NCBI RefSeq assembly: GCF_001598475.1
Contig: NZ_BCZA01000003.1
Span: forward strand, 372,001-436,000
Source of the DNA: Pantoea agglomerans NBRC 102470
GTDB lineage: Bacteria; Pseudomonadota; Gammaproteobacteria; Enterobacterales; Enterobacteriaceae
Reading direction: 5' to 3'
Length of the DNA: 64,000 nt
Shown: in pieces, positions 1-10,718 of the stretch
How the letters are laid out: each line of letters begins with the position of its first letter
Position numbering within the stretch: position 1 is the stretch's first letter
Notes under the pieces: model-generated
What the model was told of the DNA's origin: nothing
The model's database searches: none
What the model saw: only the letters and a program-made list of their open reading frames with translations
Translations under genes and position numbers: made by a program

Positions 1-346
1 CGGTCAGCGGGGCAATACCCATCTCAAACGAGACCGTGGCCGTACGCGGTGTGGCAAACAGCGGCCCGACAGCCAGATAGCAAACGGTGGCCAGCACGAT
101 GCCAGCGACCTTGCCAATCGGGGTGCTGAGCGCATCCACGCCGCCGCCGACGCGGGCCAGCGCGATCACGGTCATCACGGGCAGACCGACTGCGGTAATC
201 AGAAAACCAATCGCGGCAGTCCAGACGTGTTCGCCAGACTGAATACCGACCATGGGCGGGAAAATGATGTTGCCCGCGCCAACAAACAGGGCGAATGTCA
301 TAAAGCCCAGCGCGAGAATGTCCTTCGAAGTTAAACGATGTGTCAT
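1..346 (-). CDS. brnQ: Branched-chain amino acid:sodium symporter BrnQ (N-terminal part)
   Basis: Inner-membrane LIVCS-family carrier importing leucine, isoleucine and valine with sodium. The visible 115 N-terminal residues start [16 protein letters not shown] and continue with the family's first helix motif GAGNIIFPP, then several hydrophobic helices; they follow E. coli BrnQ almost residue for residue. The start is the ATG at 344-346; the rest lies beyond the left edge, so this is truncation by the window and not a broken gene. Downstream of phoBR, as in E. coli, but here two extra genes lie between phoR and brnQ. Confidence 0.95.
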   Translation of the reverse strand, partial: MTHRLTSKDILALGFMTFALFVGAGNIIFPPMVGIQSGEHVWTAAIGFLITAVGLPVMTVIALARVGGGVDALSTPIGKVAGIVLATVCYLAVGPLFATPRTATVSFEMGIAPLT

Positions 347-693
347 ACGGCCTGTCACTGATGTTGCGGTGGAAGTTGGGTTAGTGTTGTCCCCTCGCTG
401 CGTGTAAACCGCGACCAGGCTGACAATGTCAGCGCATTATGCTCGTCGCAGGGTAAAGCACAGGTGATTTGAGCTGCTTTTATTCTGTTCACAGAGGGAT
501 GGATCGACAACGGCGCTAAGTAAAACGTTTATAGCGGTGAAAGGCAATACGGGATCGGAAAACCAGAAGGTTATGCCGCCATTTTTTCAAAAGGCAGTGG
601 ATAGCGTTAATTTTTGCAGCAGGCACACAAGATGATGTGCCTAAATAATAGACAGAGCGCGAGAAATCCCCGCATAAACGGGCCTGAAGATAC
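347..693. other. Intergenic region upstream of brnQ
   Basis: About 350 bases with no credible coding region; a 77-codon frame starting at 614 only shadows the end of the next gene. It must hold the brnQ promoter reading leftward. A small hairpin (GGCACA / TGTGCC) lies near 611-631. No operator could be recognised. Confidence 0.4.
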
Positions 694-717
694 ACAAAAG
701 GCGCGTTTTACGCGCCT
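694..717 (-). terminator. Intrinsic terminator of the MetE-like gene
   Basis: Read on the minus strand, a perfect 7-bp stem (AGGCGCG / CGCGCCT, 699-705 with 711-717) with a 5-nt loop is followed by a short T run. It lies 20 bases past the stop codon at 738. Confidence 0.75.
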
Positions 718-737
718 GTCTGCACAACGTTACAGCA

Positions 738-1850
738 CTACCAGACCTGATTCGCGATATCGACCACTAAGCGAATCTTCTGCCACTGCTGCGCTTCGGT
801 CAGGCTGTTGCCCTCTTCGGTTGAGGCAAAACCACACTGCGGACTGAGGCAGATTTGATCCAGGCTGACATACTGCGCCGCCTCTTCCAGCCGGTTTTTC
901 ACCTGCGCCGGATCCTCCAGTTCTCCCACTTTGGTCGTAATCAGACCCAGCACCACCTGCTGATGACCTGGCTTAATGTAACGCAGTGGTTCAAAACCGC
1001 CGGAACGGGCGTTGTCATACTCCAGGAAGAAGGCATCCACGTTGACGCTGCCGAACAGGATTTCTGCGACCGGCCCATAGCCGCCTTCAGAGATCCAGGT
1101 TGAGCGGAAGTTGCCGCGACAGACATGCAGACCCACGGTCAGATCGGCAGGTTTACCTTCCAGCGCTTTATTCAACACCTGAGCATAAGTCTGTGCCAGC
1201 TGGTCAGGATCGTCGCCACGCGCACGGATATCACGCTTCTGATCTTCAGAACAGAGGTAAGCCCAGACGGTATCATCCAGTTGCAGATAGCGGCAGCCCG
1301 CGTCATAAAACGCCTGAATAGCCGCTTTGTAGGTCTGCGCCAGATCGTCGAAGTAGTCTGCCAGATCGGGATAGACTTCCGCGTCGATCACCTTACGGCC
1401 ACCACGGAAGTGCAGCACGCTGGGGCTGGGAATGGTCATCTTCGGCACCGCATCACCGGCAATACTCTGCAGGAAGCGGAAATGCGCCAGCATCGGATGA
1501 TCCGCCGGGAAACCGAGTTTGCTCACCACTTTCACGCCATGCGCTTTGGTCTGCACGCCATTAAACTGAATGCCCTGCTCCGCTTCATAGCGCTCTACGC
1601 CATTCAGGCCATAGAAAAAGTCGAAGTGCCACCAGCCGCGACGAAACTCGCCATCAGTGACCACTTTCAGGCCATTTTCCCGCTGTTTCGCCACCACATC
1701 GCGAATCGCCTCATCTTCAACCTGGCGCAGGGCCGCCGCATCAATCTCTCCGGCTGCAAACTGTTCGCGCGCCTGCTTAATGGCGGTGGGACGCAGAAAG
1801 CTGCCAACGGTATCGGCACGGAACGGGGCGGTTTCTCTTTGCATGATCAC
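738..1850 (-). CDS. MetE C-terminal-domain-like methyltransferase (cobalamin-independent methionine synthase II family)
   Basis: 370 aa, matching only the catalytic C-terminal barrel of MetE, as in the YxjG/YxjH class of short homologues. The zinc and thiol-binding residues of MetE are recognisable: H-x-C in GLHVCRGN, a glutamate in FFLEYD and the distal cysteine in SPQCGF. It probably transfers a methyl group to homocysteine, but the methyl donor is unknown because the folate-binding N-terminal half of MetE is absent. The start ATG at 1848-1850 follows an AGGAG-like ribosome site. Three consecutive MetJ-like boxes lie 56 bases upstream, which supports a role in methionine supply. Confidence 0.85.
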   Translation of the reverse strand: MIMQRETAPFRADTVGSFLRPTAIKQAREQFAAGEIDAAALRQVEDEAIRDVVAKQRENGLKVVTDGEFRRGWWHFDFFYGLNGVERYEAEQGIQFNGVQTKAHGVKVVSKLGFPADHPMLAHFRFLQSIAGDAVPKMTIPSPSVLHFRGGRKVIDAEVYPDLADYFDDLAQTYKAAIQAFYDAGCRYLQLDDTVWAYLCSEDQKRDIRARGDDPDQLAQTYAQVLNKALEGKPADLTVGLHVCRGNFRSTWISEGGYGPVAEILFGSVNVDAFFLEYDNARSGGFEPLRYIKPGHQQVVLGLITTKVGELEDPAQVKNRLEEAAQYVSLDQICLSPQCGFASTEEGNSLTEAQQWQKIRLVVDIANQVW

Positions 1851-1905
1851 TCCTGTCTCTCCTGCCGGTAATGACGGCAGGAAATAGTTGCATCCCGATA
1901 TAAAT

Positions 1906-1929
1906 AGCCATCTGGATGGCTACATGTCT
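1906..1929. promoter_or_regulatory. Probable MetJ operator (three tandem met boxes)
   Basis: Three adjacent octamers, AGCCATCT, GGATGGCT and ACATGTCT, each resemble the MetJ box AGACGTCT (6, 5 and 6 of 8 matches). The first two form a perfect palindrome (1905-1922 region). MetJ binds such tandem arrays cooperatively, and the site lies just upstream of the MetE-like gene. Site identity is inferred from consensus. Confidence 0.6.
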
Positions 1930-2009
1930 GAACACAGAGTGGCATGAGCGGCTTTCTTCTGCAACTGAAGAAAATTCAGTGATGATGAAAAAAATTCACG
2001 TCCGGGGGA

Positions 2010-2930
2010 TTAACGCAGCGCGGCGCGCGCCTGCGTCATCTGACTGTCAGAGAGCGGCAGATAGCCCGCTTCGCTGACCCGCCGCTGTCCCTGTGCCGAA
2101 AGTACCTGCTGCAGAAACGCGGCCACCAGCGGCGGCAAAGGTTTGCCGGGCGCTTTATTCACATAGAGATAGAGCGGGCGCGCCCAGGGATAGCGGCCAC
2201 TGCGGATGGCCTCGGCATCCGGGGTAATCGCCTGCCCCTGATCATTCATCACCGCCAGCATTTTTACGCCGCTGAGATGAAAGCCAAAACTGGCGTAGCC
2301 GATGCTGCGTGAATTACCGGCCACCGCCTGCACCACTGCGGCCGAGCCGGGAAACTCCGCCACGTCGCTGCGAAAATCACCTTTGCACAGCGCCTGCTGC
2401 TTGAAGAAACCCCATGTGCCGGAGGCGGAGTTACGTCCATAGCGCTGAATCGGCCGTTTGCTCCACTGCGCGCCGGTTAAGCCGAGATCGCCCCAGCGCA
2501 GCGGCACGCTGTGTGCGCCACACAGACGGGTAATCGAGAAGATGGCATCGAGCTGTCGCGGTTCAATCTGCTGTAGCGGATTGCGCTGATTCACCACTAC
2601 CACCAGCGCATCCATAGCCACCGGAACCGCCAGCGGCGGATAGCCGTAGCGCGCCTCAAAGGCCTGGCGTTCATCTGCCTGCATCGGGCGGCTCATCGGA
2701 CCGAGTTGTGCTGCACCCGCCGCCAGCGCGGTCGGCGCAGTAGAAGAGCCGGAGGCCTGAACCTGGACATTGACGCCCGGCGCCTGGCGACTGAAATCTT
2801 CGCCCCACAGCGTCATCAGATAGCCCAGCGTATCGGATCCGACGCTGCTGAGATTGCCGGAGAGCGCGCCGGGCTGGGCCAGTGCCAGGCCCGGCAGCAG
2901 AGTAACGATCAACAAAAGAAGGATGCGCAT
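2010..2930 (-). CDS. PstS-like periplasmic phosphate-binding protein
   Basis: Secreted substrate-binding protein of the PstS type, 306 aa from the ATG at 2930. A signal peptide (MRILLLLIVTLLPGLALAQ) is followed by GSDT and GSS motifs near the N-terminus and by RNSASGT, the R-x-S-x-SGT phosphate-contact pattern of PstS. An upstream in-frame ATG at 2963 would overlap phoR and spoil the signal peptide, so the later start is preferred. It lies 20 bases after phoR on the same strand and is probably co-transcribed with phoBR. No permease or ATPase genes accompany it. It could scavenge phosphate for the Pst system encoded elsewhere or modulate PhoR sensing; neither is shown. Confidence 0.85.
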   Translation of the reverse strand: MRILLLLIVTLLPGLALAQPGALSGNLSSVGSDTLGYLMTLWGEDFSRQAPGVNVQVQASGSSTAPTALAAGAAQLGPMSRPMQADERQAFEARYGYPPLAVPVAMDALVVVVNQRNPLQQIEPRQLDAIFSITRLCGAHSVPLRWGDLGLTGAQWSKRPIQRYGRNSASGTWGFFKQQALCKGDFRSDVAEFPGSAAVVQAVAGNSRSIGYASFGFHLSGVKMLAVMNDQGQAITPDAEAIRSGRYPWARPLYLYVNKAPGKPLPPLVAAFLQQVLSAQGQRRVSEAGYLPLSDSQMTQARAALR

Positions 2931-2949
2931 CAGGGAGATCCGGCAGCAA

Positions 2950-4263
2950 TTAATGAACGGCATTCTCCTGCATCACGCTGCTGACAATCAACCTCGCTGG
3001 CAGCGTAAAGGTAAAACAGGTTTCCTTGTGCGGCACGCTGGTGATATCGAGCCGGGCGTTATGGTGGCTCAGAGCATGTTTCACTATCGCCAGCCCCAGC
3101 CCGCTGCCGCCGGTCGCACGCGAACGCGCTTTATCGACCCGGTAGAAACGCTCGGTAAGACGCGGAATATGTTCTGAGGCGATGCCCGGCCCGTTATCGC
3201 ACACCCGGAAAATGGCCCCCTGTTTGCCGCGCAGCCAGCTGATATCAATTCGCGTGCCATCCGGTGTGTGGTTTACCGCGTTGTAAACCAGATTGGAGAT
3301 GGCGCTGCGCAGCTGTTCATCGTTGCCGAACACTTTCAGATGGGGATCGGTATGGAAGTGGATGTCGTGACGGCCGCCACTCAGCGTTGCCGCCTCATGC
3401 TGCAGCAGTTTCAGCATCACCGGCACATCGACCTTCTCTTTCAGATCGATTGCGGGCGCGGCTTCAATGCGCGACAGCGTCAGCAGCTGTTTGACCAGGC
3501 TGTCCATGCGGCGCGTCTGCTCCGACATGGTGTGCAGCGCTTTGCTGCGCGAAGGCTCGCTCATCACCGAGTCGTTCATCATCTCCAGGTAGCCCTGCAG
3601 CACCGTGAGCGGTGTGCGCAATTCATGGCTGACGTTGGCAAAGAAGTTGCGGCGCGCCCCTTCCAGCTGATGCATCTGCGTGACATCACGCGCCACCAGC
3701 AGCCACTGCCCTTCGCTGTAGGGCATGACGCGGAACTCCATGTGAAGTTTGTTGTTCAGCACCAGCGTCAGCGGCTTGTCGAAATCGCGCTGGCGAAGAT
3801 AGCGGGAGAACTCCGGATAACGGAGCAGATTGAGGATGTTCTGGCCATTATCTTCCGGCCAGCGCAGACCCAGGTGCTGCTGCGCCAGGCCGTTACACCA
3901 GAAAATGGTGCCCTCTTCGGTAGTCAGGATCACCGCATCCGGCAGCGACTCGGCACCGCTGCGGAAACGCTTAATCAGATTGCCCAGTTCACGCCGCCGC
4001 CGCCGGTTGCGGAGCTGCATCTGGTAAAGACCATAAAACAGCGGTTCCCAGCTGGCACGCCCGGCTGGTGGCGTCATGGTGCGGTCCAGCCACAGCCAGT
4101 GCGACAGCCGCATCAGATTGTGAAAATGCCACAACAGCACCGTCAGCACGCTCAGCAGCAGCCACCAGGGCAGACCGCCGAACAGCAGGCCCAGCAGCAC
4201 TGCGGGCAGACAGACCAGCAGCAGTTCTGTCAGTAATCTCTTCCAGGAGAGGCGTTCCAGCAC
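2950..4263 (-). CDS. phoR: Phosphate regulon sensor kinase PhoR
   Basis: Inner-membrane histidine kinase that phosphorylates PhoB when phosphate is scarce and dephosphorylates it otherwise, acting with the Pst transporter. 437 aa (E. coli 431). Two N-terminal hydrophobic helices (about 10-50) precede a PAS domain (about 105-195), the HisKA box [11 protein letters not shown] with phospho-accepting H213 as in E. coli, and the ATPase with N, G1 (DNGPGI), F and G2 (GSGLGL) boxes. It follows phoB by 14 bases in one operon. Confidence 0.97.
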   Translation of the reverse strand: MLERLSWKRLLTELLLVCLPAVLLGLLFGGLPWWLLLSVLTVLLWHFHNLMRLSHWLWLDRTMTPPAGRASWEPLFYGLYQMQLRNRRRRRELGNLIKRFRSGAESLPDAVILTTEEGTIFWCNGLAQQHLGLRWPEDNGQNILNLLRYPEFSRYLRQRDFDKPLTLVLNNKLHMEFRVMPYSEGQWLLVARDVTQMHQLEGARRNFFANVSHELRTPLTVLQGYLEMMNDSVMSEPSRSKALHTMSEQTRRMDSLVKQLLTLSRIEAAPAIDLKEKVDVPVMLKLLQHEAATLSGGRHDIHFHTDPHLKVFGNDEQLRSAISNLVYNAVNHTPDGTRIDISWLRGKQGAIFRVCDNGPGIASEHIPRLTERFYRVDKARSRATGGSGLGLAIVKHALSHHNARLDITSVPHKETCFTFTLPARLIVSSVMQENAVH

Positions 4264-4277
4264 GGTAAAGGCTCCGT

Positions 4278-4967
4278 TTAGTAGCGGGCAGAGAAACGAT
4301 ACCCTGTTCCGCGAACGGTTTGTACCATGCGATCGTGGCCGGACACTTCCAGCGCTTTACGTAAACGGCGGATGTGAACATCGACAGTACGATCTTCCAC
4401 ATACACATTGGTGCCCCAGACGTGGTTCAGCAGCTGTTCGCGGCTGTAAACGCGTTCCGGGTGGGTCATAAAGAAGTGCAGCAGCTTATATTCGGTGGGA
4501 CCCATCTCCAGCGGCGTGGTTTCGGACATCACGCGATGTGAGGAGGGATCCAGACTCAGCCCCTGCATCTCAATCACCTCTTCCACGGCCATCGGCGAAA
4601 TACGGCGCATCACCGCTTTGATCCTCGCCATCAGCTCTTTAGGTGAAAAGGGCTTGGTAATGTAATCATCGGCACCCACTTCCAGGCCGCGCACCCGATC
4701 CTCCTCTTCGCCGCGCGCGGTGAGCATCATCACCGGGATATCGCGTGTCATCGCCTCGCGTTTCAGATGTTTGATAAACTGAATACCGCTGCCACCGGGT
4801 AACATCCAGTCCAGCAAAATCAGATCGGGCCAGGGTTCAATCAGCTTGCCAACGGCGCTGTCATAATCTTCCGCCTCGATTGGCTGATAGTCGTTCTGCT
4901 CCAGAACAAAACACAACATTTCACGGATGGGGGCTTCATCCTCCACAACCAAAATGCGCTTAGCCAT
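4278..4967 (-). CDS. phoB: Phosphate regulon response regulator PhoB
   Basis: Cytoplasmic OmpR-family activator of the Pho regulon, 229 aa like the E. coli protein and nearly identical to it. The receiver domain carries the acidic pair at 10-11, phospho-accepting D53 in LLDWMLPG, and the conserved T and K residues. The C-terminal winged helix (about 130-229) ends in the DNA-contacting VRGTGYRF segment. The promoter region carries a Pho box, so the operon is expected to be autoregulated. Divergent from sbcD. Confidence 0.98.
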   Translation of the reverse strand: MAKRILVVEDEAPIREMLCFVLEQNDYQPIEAEDYDSAVGKLIEPWPDLILLDWMLPGGSGIQFIKHLKREAMTRDIPVMMLTARGEEEDRVRGLEVGADDYITKPFSPKELMARIKAVMRRISPMAVEEVIEMQGLSLDPSSHRVMSETTPLEMGPTEYKLLHFFMTHPERVYSREQLLNHVWGTNVYVEDRTVDVHIRRLRKALEVSGHDRMVQTVRGTGYRFSARY

Positions 4968-5013
4968 TATTACTCCTGCTGATTATGACGGATGTCACTG
5001 AGATTCGCGGCGC

Positions 5014-5047
5014 CATTATGCGTCAGATTTGTGACACTTTTATGAAA
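5014..5047 (-). promoter_or_regulatory. phoB promoter with Pho box
   Basis: On the minus strand, positions 5047 to 5022 hold direct repeats with TTTCATAA, GTGTCACAA and CTGAC spaced by about 11 bases, followed by CATAAT at 5020-5015 as -10. The arrangement matches the E. coli phoB promoter, where the Pho box replaces the -35 element and is bound by phosphorylated PhoB. Confidence 0.8.
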
Positions 5048-5164
5048 AACATAACCTGCCTGTAACCTCACTGGTAATCATTTATGACAGCGCAGCGACA
5101 ATTTTTTGCTTTGGCCGCAGAGCCAGTATAATCGCCGGGCGAATCACAACGGCAGGGACTCATC

Positions 5165-6364
5165 ATGCGCATCATTCATACTGCGGACTGGCATCTGGGG
5201 CAGTTCTTCTACAACAAAAGTCGGGCAGCCGAACATCAGGCATTTCTCGACTGGCTGTTGATCCAGATTGAACAGCATCAGGTGGATGCGTTGATCATCG
5301 CAGGCGATCTGTTTGATACCGGTACACCGCCCAGCTACGCCCGCGAAATGTTCAACCGCTTTGTGGTGGCGCTGCAGCCCAGCGGCTGTCAGTTGATTGT
5401 GCTGGCGGGCAACCACGATTCCGTTGCCACGCTGAATGAGTCGCGTGAGCTGCTCGCCTGTCTCAATACCCGGGTGATCGCCACCCCGCAGGAGAAGGAT
5501 GATGTGCTGCTGCTCAACACCCGCCAGGGCGAGCCGGGCGCGCTGCTGTGTGCGATTCCCTATCTGCGGCCGCGCGATATCCTGCGCAGCCGGGCGGGTC
5601 AGTCGGGACGCGACAAGCAGACCTCGCTGCTGGAAGCGATCGCCCACCACTATCAGCAGCGATTCACCGCCGCCCAGGCGCTGGGCCATGCACTGCCGAT
5701 TATCGCCACCGGCCATCTCACCACCGTCGGCGTCAGCCAGAGCGATTCGGTGCGCGACATCTATATCGGGACGCTGGATGCCTTCCCGGCCAGCGCGTTT
5801 CCCGCGGCTGACTATATCGCACTGGGGCATATTCATCGCGCCCAGCGCGTCGCGGGCAGCGAGCATATCCGCTACAGCGGCTCACCGATTCCGCTGAGCT
5901 TTGACGAGCTGGGCACAGAAAAAAGCGTCTTCCTGCTGGAACTCACCACCAGCGGCCTGCAATCAGTCACGCCGCTGGTGGTGCCACAGGCGCAGCCGAT
6001 GCGGGTGCTGAAAGGATCGCTGGCGCAGATTGCAGAACAGTTAAATGCCTTCAGCACGGCAGAGCAGGAGAAGCCGACCTGGCTCGACATCGAAGTCACC
6101 ACCCAGGAGTACCTCAGCGATCTGCAGCGTCAGGTAGAAACCCTGACCGCCACGCTGCCGGTCGAAGTCCTGTTGCTCCGCCGCAGCCGTGAACAGCGAC
6201 AACAGAGCCTGGCGCGGCTCGACAACGAAACCCTGAGTGAGCTGAAGGTGGAGGAGGTCTTTGCCCGCCGGCTGGCGCTGGATGAGGAGCTGCAACCAGA
6301 GCAAATCGCCGAGATGACGACCCTGTTCCGCCAGACGCTGGCCGCCATGGAAGAGACCCAATGA
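5165..6364 (+). CDS. sbcD: Nuclease SbcD (Mre11-type subunit)
   Basis: Metal-dependent subunit of the SbcCD complex, which cleaves hairpins and palindromic DNA and trims protein-blocked ends. 399 aa, close to E. coli SbcD. The phosphoesterase motifs are all visible: HTADWHLG at the N-terminus, GDLFD, GNHDS, and the GHIH motif near residue 222. The ATG at 5165 follows the intergenic Pho promoter, and the stop overlaps the sbcC start (ATGA), indicating translational coupling. Confidence 0.97.
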   Translation: MRIIHTADWHLGQFFYNKSRAAEHQAFLDWLLIQIEQHQVDALIIAGDLFDTGTPPSYAREMFNRFVVALQPSGCQLIVLAGNHDSVATLNESRELLACLNTRVIATPQEKDDVLLLNTRQGEPGALLCAIPYLRPRDILRSRAGQSGRDKQTSLLEAIAHHYQQRFTAAQALGHALPIIATGHLTTVGVSQSDSVRDIYIGTLDAFPASAFPAADYIALGHIHRAQRVAGSEHIRYSGSPIPLSFDELGTEKSVFLLELTTSGLQSVTPLVVPQAQPMRVLKGSLAQIAEQLNAFSTAEQEKPTWLDIEVTTQEYLSDLQRQVETLTATLPVEVLLLRRSREQRQQSLARLDNETLSELKVEEVFARRLALDEELQPEQIAEMTTLFRQTLAAMEETQ

Positions 6365-9300
6365 AGATCCTCACGCTACGGTTCAAAAACCTCAATGCCC
6401 TGCGCGGTGAATGGTTCATCGATTTTCGCGCCGAACCTTTCGCCAGCAACGGCCTGTTCGCCATTACCGGTGCCACCGGCGCCGGTAAAACCACCCTGCT
6501 GGACGCCATCTGCCTGGCGCTCTATCACCAGACACCGCGCCTGGGCGCGATTTCCCAGAGCCAGAATGCGCTGATGACCCGCGACTGTGCCGAATGTCTG
6601 GCCGAGGTGGAGTTTGAGATCAAAGGAGAAGACTGGCGCGCCTTCTGGAGCCAGAACCGCGCGCGCGGCACTGCTGACGGCAAACTTCAGGCGCCGCGCG
6701 TTGAGCTGGCACGCTGCGCTGACAACACTATTGTTGCCGATAAAGTCGGTGACAAGCTGAAGCTGATCGAAACCCTCTCCGGACTCGATTTCGAAAGGTT
6801 TACCCGCTCGATGATGCTGTCACAAGGCCAGTTCGCCGCCTTTCTCAACGCCAAAGCCAGTGAGCGCGCGGAACTGCTTGAGGAGCTGACCGGCACCGAA
6901 ATTTACGGTCTGATTTCCGCCGCCATCTACGAGCGCCACAAAGAGGCAAAAACCCAGCTGGATCTGCTGCGCAGCCAGGCGGGAGCGATGGCGCTGCTGG
7001 ATAGCGACGCACGCGCCGCGCTGCAACAGCAGCTCACCGATCTGACCGATGCGGAACAGCAGCTCAGCGCGCACTATCAGCAGGCGCAGCAACAGCAGCA
7101 GTGGCAACAGCAGGCGCAGCAGTTACAGCAGGAAAATGCGCAGGCTGACGTCGCGCTGCAGCAGGCCCAGGCTGCATCCCAGGCGGCAGAGGCCGATCGT
7201 CAGCGGCTGGCACGCAGCGAACCGGCTGAAAAGCTGCGGGTAAAACTGCAGCAGCGCGACGCGTTACGCACCGAACAGCAGCAGGTCGTGAGCCGCTGTC
7301 AGCAACTCACGGCGGCGCAGCAGCAGGCGCAGAGCCAACAGCAGCAGCATCAGCAGCACTACGCGGCCACCCAGAGTGCCCGCCAGCAGGCGCTGCAGGA
7401 ACAGCAGCAGCAGGAAAGTCTGCTGACAGAACAGGTGCTGCCGCTGGATCAGCGGATCAGCGCACTGCAGCAGCAGCTTGCGGAGCAGCAGCAGGAAAAC
7501 GCCCGACAGCAGCAGCATGCTGATCAGACACAGGCCAGCCTGGCAGAGCAGAAGCGCCAGGTTGAGACATGGCAGCAGGCGATTGCCGAACAGCATCAGT
7601 TACGCCAGCAGCTTGCCGATCTCGCCCAATGGGGCGCTTCGCTGCCGGTGTGGCAGGAGAACTTTGCCCTGCTGGCGCAGCGTGAAGCGACCCTGGCCGG
7701 ACTGGCGCAACAGCGCGAGCAGCAGCAGCGACAGATCGCTGCCCAGCAGGCGGAACAGCAGCAGCAGGCAGAACAGGCGCTCCCGCGCCAGCAGGCGGAG
7801 CAACAGGCCCGCCAGGCGCTCTCGCAGGCGGAGCAAGTACTAACTTCGCTACAGGAACAGCATCCGCCTGCCGCACTGCGTCAGGCATTAAGCCAGTTGC
7901 AGAACAGCCGTCCGGCGCGTCAGCAACTGCTGCTGCTTTCAACCCAGTGGCAGCCGCTGCACCAGCAGCTGGGCCAGCGCCAGCAGCGGCTTATCGCGCT
8001 CGCAAAAGCGCATCAGCAGAGTGAAGCGGAACTCCAGGCCCTGCGCGAGACGTGGAAACGCGAAAAACAGCAGCTGGATGATGTCGAAAAAATCTGCGCG
8101 CTGGAGCAGCAGATTGTCGATCTCAGCGATTACCGCGCCCGGCTCGCCGCCGATCAGCCCTGTCCGCTGTGCGGCTCCTGCACGCATCCCGCCGTTGAGG
8201 CCTACAGCACGCTGGAAGTAAGTGCTAACCAGCAGCGCCGGGCTGCACTGCAACAACAAACCGAGGCATTGCGCGAAGCGGGCACGGCAAAAAGCGAACA
8301 GCTGAAACAGTCAGCCGTGCAGCAGCAGACCCTGCGCGATGAGATCGCGGAGATGCAGCAACAGCTCGATCGGCTTGAGCAGCAATGGCAGACGCTGAGC
8401 AGTGAGCTGGCACTTACCTTCCCGCTCGCCGATCGGGATGCCTTAACCGCGTGGGAGCAGCAGCAAAGCGAACGTGAAAGCCAGCTTGAGCAACAGCGAC
8501 AGGCGCAGGAAGCCGCCGAACAGGCGCGTCAGGCCGCAAAAGATTACTATCTTCAGCAGTCACAGGCCTGGCAGCAGCATTTGCAGGCAGAACAGCTGGC
8601 GCAGCAGTCGCTGTCCAGCCTGCAACAGGCGCTGGATGCGCTGCAACAGCGTCAGCAGCAGGAACAGCAGGCCATGGCGCAATTGCAGAGTCGTCTGGAG
8701 CAGCAGTTCAGTGCACACAACCTTGCCCTGCCCGACGCCGCCCATCGCGATGCATGGCTGACAGAACAGCAGCGGCGCTGGGAGCGCTGGCAGGAAAGTG
8801 AGCGGTTGCTCGCTAACCTGCAACCGCAGCTGTTAAAGGGGGAAACCCAGCTCACTGCCCTGCAACAGCAGGCAGAACTGGAGCAGCAGCAGCTCACCAC
8901 TCGTCAGCAGCAGCAAAACCAGCGCCAGACGCAGCTCAGCGAGATGCGCCGTGCCCGTCAGGCGCTGTTTGGCGACCGCGAGGTCACCCACGCCCGTCAG
9001 CAGATGCAGGCCCGCGTTCAGCAGGCTGATGAACAACTGGCACAGCAGCTCACGGCCCTGCAACAGGCGCAGGCCGAGGTCAGTCGCCTGCAGGGTGAGC
9101 TTTCGGGACTGGAAAATCAGCGGCAGACTCTCAATAGCAAACTGGCAGAGGCGGAAAGCGCGCTGCAGCAGGCACTGGAGAGCGCCGGATTCGCGGATGA
9201 AGCCAGCCTGCGCGCGGCGCTGCTGGATGAGCAGACCGCAGTGCAACTGCGTCAGCAGTTGCAGCAGCTCGATCAGCAATGCCAGCAGCAGCAGGCGCGA

Positions 9301-10035
9301 CTGGCGGATCTGCGTCAGCGGCTCAGTCTCCATCAGCAGACGAAACCCGCTGCGATGCCGGAATCCGCCGAGGCGCTGGCGCAGCAGCTGGAGCAGTTAC
9401 GGCTGGCACTGCGCGACAACGCCAGCCAGCAGGGTCAGATTCAGCAGCAGCTACAGAGCGATGCCAGCCTTCGTGTGCGCCAGCAGAACCTGATGACACA
9501 GATTGAACAGGATGGTGTGACGCTGGCGCAGTGGAGCCTGCTCAACGATCTGATTGGCTCCGCCAGCGGCGATAAATTCCGGCGCTTCGCCCAGGGCTTA
9601 ACGCTGGATCACCTGGTGGCCCTGGCTAACCGTCAGCTCGATCGGCTGCATGGCCGCTATCTGCTGCAGCGACGGGCGCAGGATCTGCTGGAGCTGGATG
9701 TGGTCGATACCTGGCAGGCCGATGCGGCGCGCGATACCCGCACGCTGTCGGGTGGTGAGAGCTTCCTGGTGAGTCTGGCGCTGGCGCTGGCGTTGTCGGA
9801 TCTGGTCAGCCACAAAACGCGCATCGAATCGCTGTTTCTGGATGAGGGTTTTGGCACGCTGGATGCGCAGACGCTCGACACCGCGCTGGACGCACTCGAT
9901 GCACTCAACGCCAGTGGCAAAACCATTGGGGTGATCAGCCACGTGGAAGCGATGAAAGAGCGCATTCCGGTTCAGATTAAAGTACGCAAGATGAATGGGC
10001 TGGGTTACAGCCAGCTGGAACTGCCGCAGGGATAA
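6361..10035 (+). CDS. sbcC: Nuclease SbcC (Rad50-type SMC ATPase)
   Basis: ATPase and DNA-tethering subunit of SbcCD. The N-terminal Walker A is GATGAGKTT, the zinc hook CPLCGSC lies at residues 601-607, the ABC signature LSGGE at 1129-1133, and Walker B (SLFLDEGFG) follows. The two long coiled coils between them are extraordinarily glutamine-rich, encoded largely by CAG/CAA runs. At 1224 aa it is about 175 residues longer than E. coli SbcC, with the extra length in the coiled coils. The reading frame is intact, so the expansion is tolerated. Confidence 0.97.
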   Translation: MKILTLRFKNLNALRGEWFIDFRAEPFASNGLFAITGATGAGKTTLLDAICLALYHQTPRLGAISQSQNALMTRDCAECLAEVEFEIKGEDWRAFWSQNRARGTADGKLQAPRVELARCADNTIVADKVGDKLKLIETLSGLDFERFTRSMMLSQGQFAAFLNAKASERAELLEELTGTEIYGLISAAIYERHKEAKTQLDLLRSQAGAMALLDSDARAALQQQLTDLTDAEQQLSAHYQQAQQQQQWQQQAQQLQQENAQADVALQQAQAASQAAEADRQRLARSEPAEKLRVKLQQRDALRTEQQQVVSRCQQLTAAQQQAQSQQQQHQQHYAATQSARQQALQEQQQQESLLTEQVLPLDQRISALQQQLAEQQQENARQQQHADQTQASLAEQKRQVETWQQAIAEQHQLRQQLADLAQWGASLPVWQENFALLAQREATLAGLAQQREQQQRQIAAQQAEQQQQAEQALPRQQAEQQARQALSQAEQVLTSLQEQHPPAALRQALSQLQNSRPARQQLLLLSTQWQPLHQQLGQRQQRLIALAKAHQQSEAELQALRETWKREKQQLDDVEKICALEQQIVDLSDYRARLAADQPCPLCGSCTHPAVEAYSTLEVSANQQRRAALQQQTEALREAGTAKSEQLKQSAVQQQTLRDEIAEMQQQLDRLEQQWQTLSSELALTFPLADRDALTAWEQQQSERESQLEQQRQAQEAAEQARQAAKDYYLQQSQAWQQHLQAEQLAQQSLSSLQQALDALQQRQQQEQQAMAQLQSRLEQQFSAHNLALPDAAHRDAWLTEQQRRWERWQESERLLANLQPQLLKGETQLTALQQQAELEQQQLTTRQQQQNQRQTQLSEMRRARQALFGDREVTHARQQMQARVQQADEQLAQQLTALQQAQAEVSRLQGELSGLENQRQTLNSKLAEAESALQQALESAGFADEASLRAALLDEQTAVQLRQQLQQLDQQCQQQQARLADLRQRLSLHQQTKPAAMPESAEALAQQLEQLRLALRDNASQQGQIQQQLQSDASLRVRQQNLMTQIEQDGVTLAQWSLLNDLIGSASGDKFRRFAQGLTLDHLVALANRQLDRLHGRYLLQRRAQDLLELDVVDTWQADAARDTRTLSGGESFLVSLALALALSDLVSHKTRIESLFLDEGFGTLDAQTLDTALDALDALNASGKTIGVISHVEAMKERIPVQIKVRKMNGLGYSQLELPQG

Positions 10036-10057
10036 CGGGCGCCGCAGCGCCCGTTTA
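10036..10057 (+). terminator. Intrinsic terminator after sbcC
   Basis: A 7-bp G+C stem (CGGGCGC / GCGCCCG, 10036-10042 with 10047-10053) is followed by a short TTTA. It sits directly after the sbcC stop and may also stop the convergent lipoprotein operon. Confidence 0.6.
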
Positions 10058-10064
10058 CGTGCAA

Positions 10065-10718
10065 TCAGCGGGTGCTGACGAGCTTGTAGCGAGGGCCGGT
10101 GAGTAACCCGCCCTGCTCGTTCTGTGCCAGCAGACGATTGCTGGTCAGTCCGGCCACGGTGTGCGCTTTATCAGTCACGTTGCTGGCAATCTGTTTGATC
10201 GCCGCACTGACCAGCATGCCGACCAGTCCACCGTTGTTGTTGTTGCCATTTTCACTGTCGCTGGCACTGGCCTTACCCTGCCAGATCTCTTTGCCGCTGC
10301 GCAGATCCACCAGCCGTGCTTTGGCGGTCACGATCGTCACGCTGTCAATGACCCGATAGCTGCTGCCATATTCGCTGATCGAGATATAGAGCGCGCTGTC
10401 GGCGTGGAAAATCTCATTCAGACGCTTCGCGCTGACGGCCTGGGCGTCACTGGCACTGGTCAGGCCATTCTGCTGAAAGGTCTCTTCAACCACTGCCACC
10501 GGGAAGACGTAGTAACCGGCTTCGGCCAGCGGGCGCGTCACCAGCGAGGTCAGACTGTGCGCGGCATTGATATCCGGCGAGGTGTTATCGGCCGGCAGCA
10601 CCAGAATCGAGGCGGGCTTGCTGGCACGGAACGCACTGTAGTCATACGGTTTTTTCGTCGCACAACCGGTCAGCAGCAGCATCATCAGCACGCCGCCGAG
10701 GGCAATCAGTTTTTTCAC
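10065..10718 (-). CDS. GNA1162-type (DUF799) outer-membrane lipoprotein
   Basis: 217 aa. A lipoprotein signal ends at LLTGC (Cys19), followed by a mature domain of the DUF799/GNA1162 family, which resembles the periplasmic nucleoside-hydrolase-like fold of TolB/CsgG-type proteins. It is last of three consecutive minus-strand lipoprotein genes and overlaps the preceding one by 4 bases. CsgG + DUF4810 + DUF799 trios recur in Gram-negative genomes and are presumed to form an envelope complex; the substrate is unknown. A Ser/Asn/Gly-rich loop lies near residue 155. Confidence 0.85.
   Translation of the reverse strand: MKKLIALGGVLMMLLLTGCATKKPYDYSAFRASKPASILVLPADNTSPDINAAHSLTSLVTRPLAEAGYYVFPVAVVEETFQQNGLTSASDAQAVSAKRLNEIFHADSALYISISEYGSSYRVIDSVTIVTAKARLVDLRSGKEIWQGKASASDSENGNNNNGGLVGMLVSAAIKQIASNVTDKAHTVAGLTSNRLLAQNEQGGLLTGPRYKLVSTR

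Noticed and set aside
6900-9500. CAG-rich tract as a tandem-repeat element
   Set aside because: It encodes the intact glutamine-rich SbcC coiled coil and is irregular, so it is coding sequence and not a satellite.
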